NCBI RefSeq assembly: GCF_008123965.1
Contig: NZ_VSTH01000034.1
Coordinates: 1 to 40,120 of the forward strand
Source: Bradyrhizobium hipponense
Lineage (GTDB): Bacteria; Pseudomonadota; Alphaproteobacteria; Rhizobiales; Xanthobacteraceae
DNA: 40,120 nt
Direction: 5' to 3'
The number at the start of each line of letters is the position of its first letter. Position 1 is the stretch's first letter. Of this stretch, positions 40,005 to 40,120 are shown one piece after another. The notes under the pieces are model-generated. The model was not told where the DNA came from, ran no database searches, and saw nothing but the letters and a program-made list of their open reading frames with translations. A program made the translations under genes and the position numbers.

Positions 40005-40120
40005 GGTTTCCTCAGCCGACCACAATTGTCCGCCTGCGGGTGCGGCCCGTCAACCAGCAAAGGGCTCGGACACAACCGGAACGAAACGCACGCCATTCTC
40101 AAATCGGGATAGGGGGCAGC

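Noticed and set aside
1..40120. CRISPR array, prophage, rRNA operon or toxin-antitoxin module
   Set aside because: No regularly spaced repeats, phage structural genes, rRNA sequence or recognisable toxin-antitoxin pair was found on reading both strands.

Overview
The window is GC-rich alphaproteobacterial chromosome, most probably from Bradyrhizobium or a close relative (Nitrobacteraceae, order Hyphomicrobiales). This rests on gene content and style: an LpcC/LpsB-type core mannosyltransferase, DUF1127 and phasin proteins, a TTAA-N7-TTAA CtrA-type site, and dispersed palindromic intergenic elements of the kind common in that group. Species cannot be fixed from the sequence alone.

Layout. 1-172: a truncated transposase start (IS110-like) running off the left edge. 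173-3603: a class II cytochrome c, an orphan CoxL-like molybdenum hydroxylase subunit, and a DUF1127 gene whose leader holds a 21-codon ORF and an intrinsic terminator. 3913-21907: an envelope polysaccharide island with murJ, a DegT aminotransferase and Gfo/Idh oxidoreductase pair, manC, a UDP-glucuronate 4-epimerase-like gene, an LPG-synthase-type membrane protein, a WbpL-like initiating transferase, a WbpV-like reductase, a GT4 glycosyltransferase, a WbpM/CapD dehydratase, an O-antigen ligase, hldE, hldD and a waaF-like heptosyltransferase. 21931-30086: a LacI-type regulator divergent from a sugar ABC transporter (binding protein, two permeases, ATPase) and a GH31 glycosidase, with a textbook operator lying in the promoter spacer. 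30339-36691: LPS genes return (lpcC-like, galE, an MsbA-like exporter, and lpxO-like beyond a fumarylpyruvate hydrolase-like gene and a SnoaL-like gene). 36822-40004: a 51-residue unknown protein behind a CtrA-type box, an overlapping ParA ATPase/phasin pair, and a flavin monooxygenase of Baeyer-Villiger type.

How they fit together. WbpM-like dehydratase, WbpV-like reductase and WbpL-like transferase form a plausible route to UDP-N-acetylquinovosamine and its transfer to undecaprenyl phosphate, which would start the O-antigen. ManC, GalE and the GlcA epimerase would feed GDP-mannose, UDP-galactose and UDP-galacturonate. HldE, HldD and the WaaF-like enzyme point to heptose in the core. The ligase joins O-chain to core, and LpxO-like would modify lipid A. 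No Wzx/Wzy or Wzm/Wzt pair, gmhA, gmhB or waaC is visible, so the pathway must be completed elsewhere.

The least explained items are the DUF1127 leader (promoter-like sequence, micro-ORF, terminator, gene), the ParA-phasin overlap, which suggests a positioning system for polyhydroxyalkanoate granules, and the CtrA-boxed 51-residue gene. All functions are inferred from sequence recognition by eye; no database search was run.
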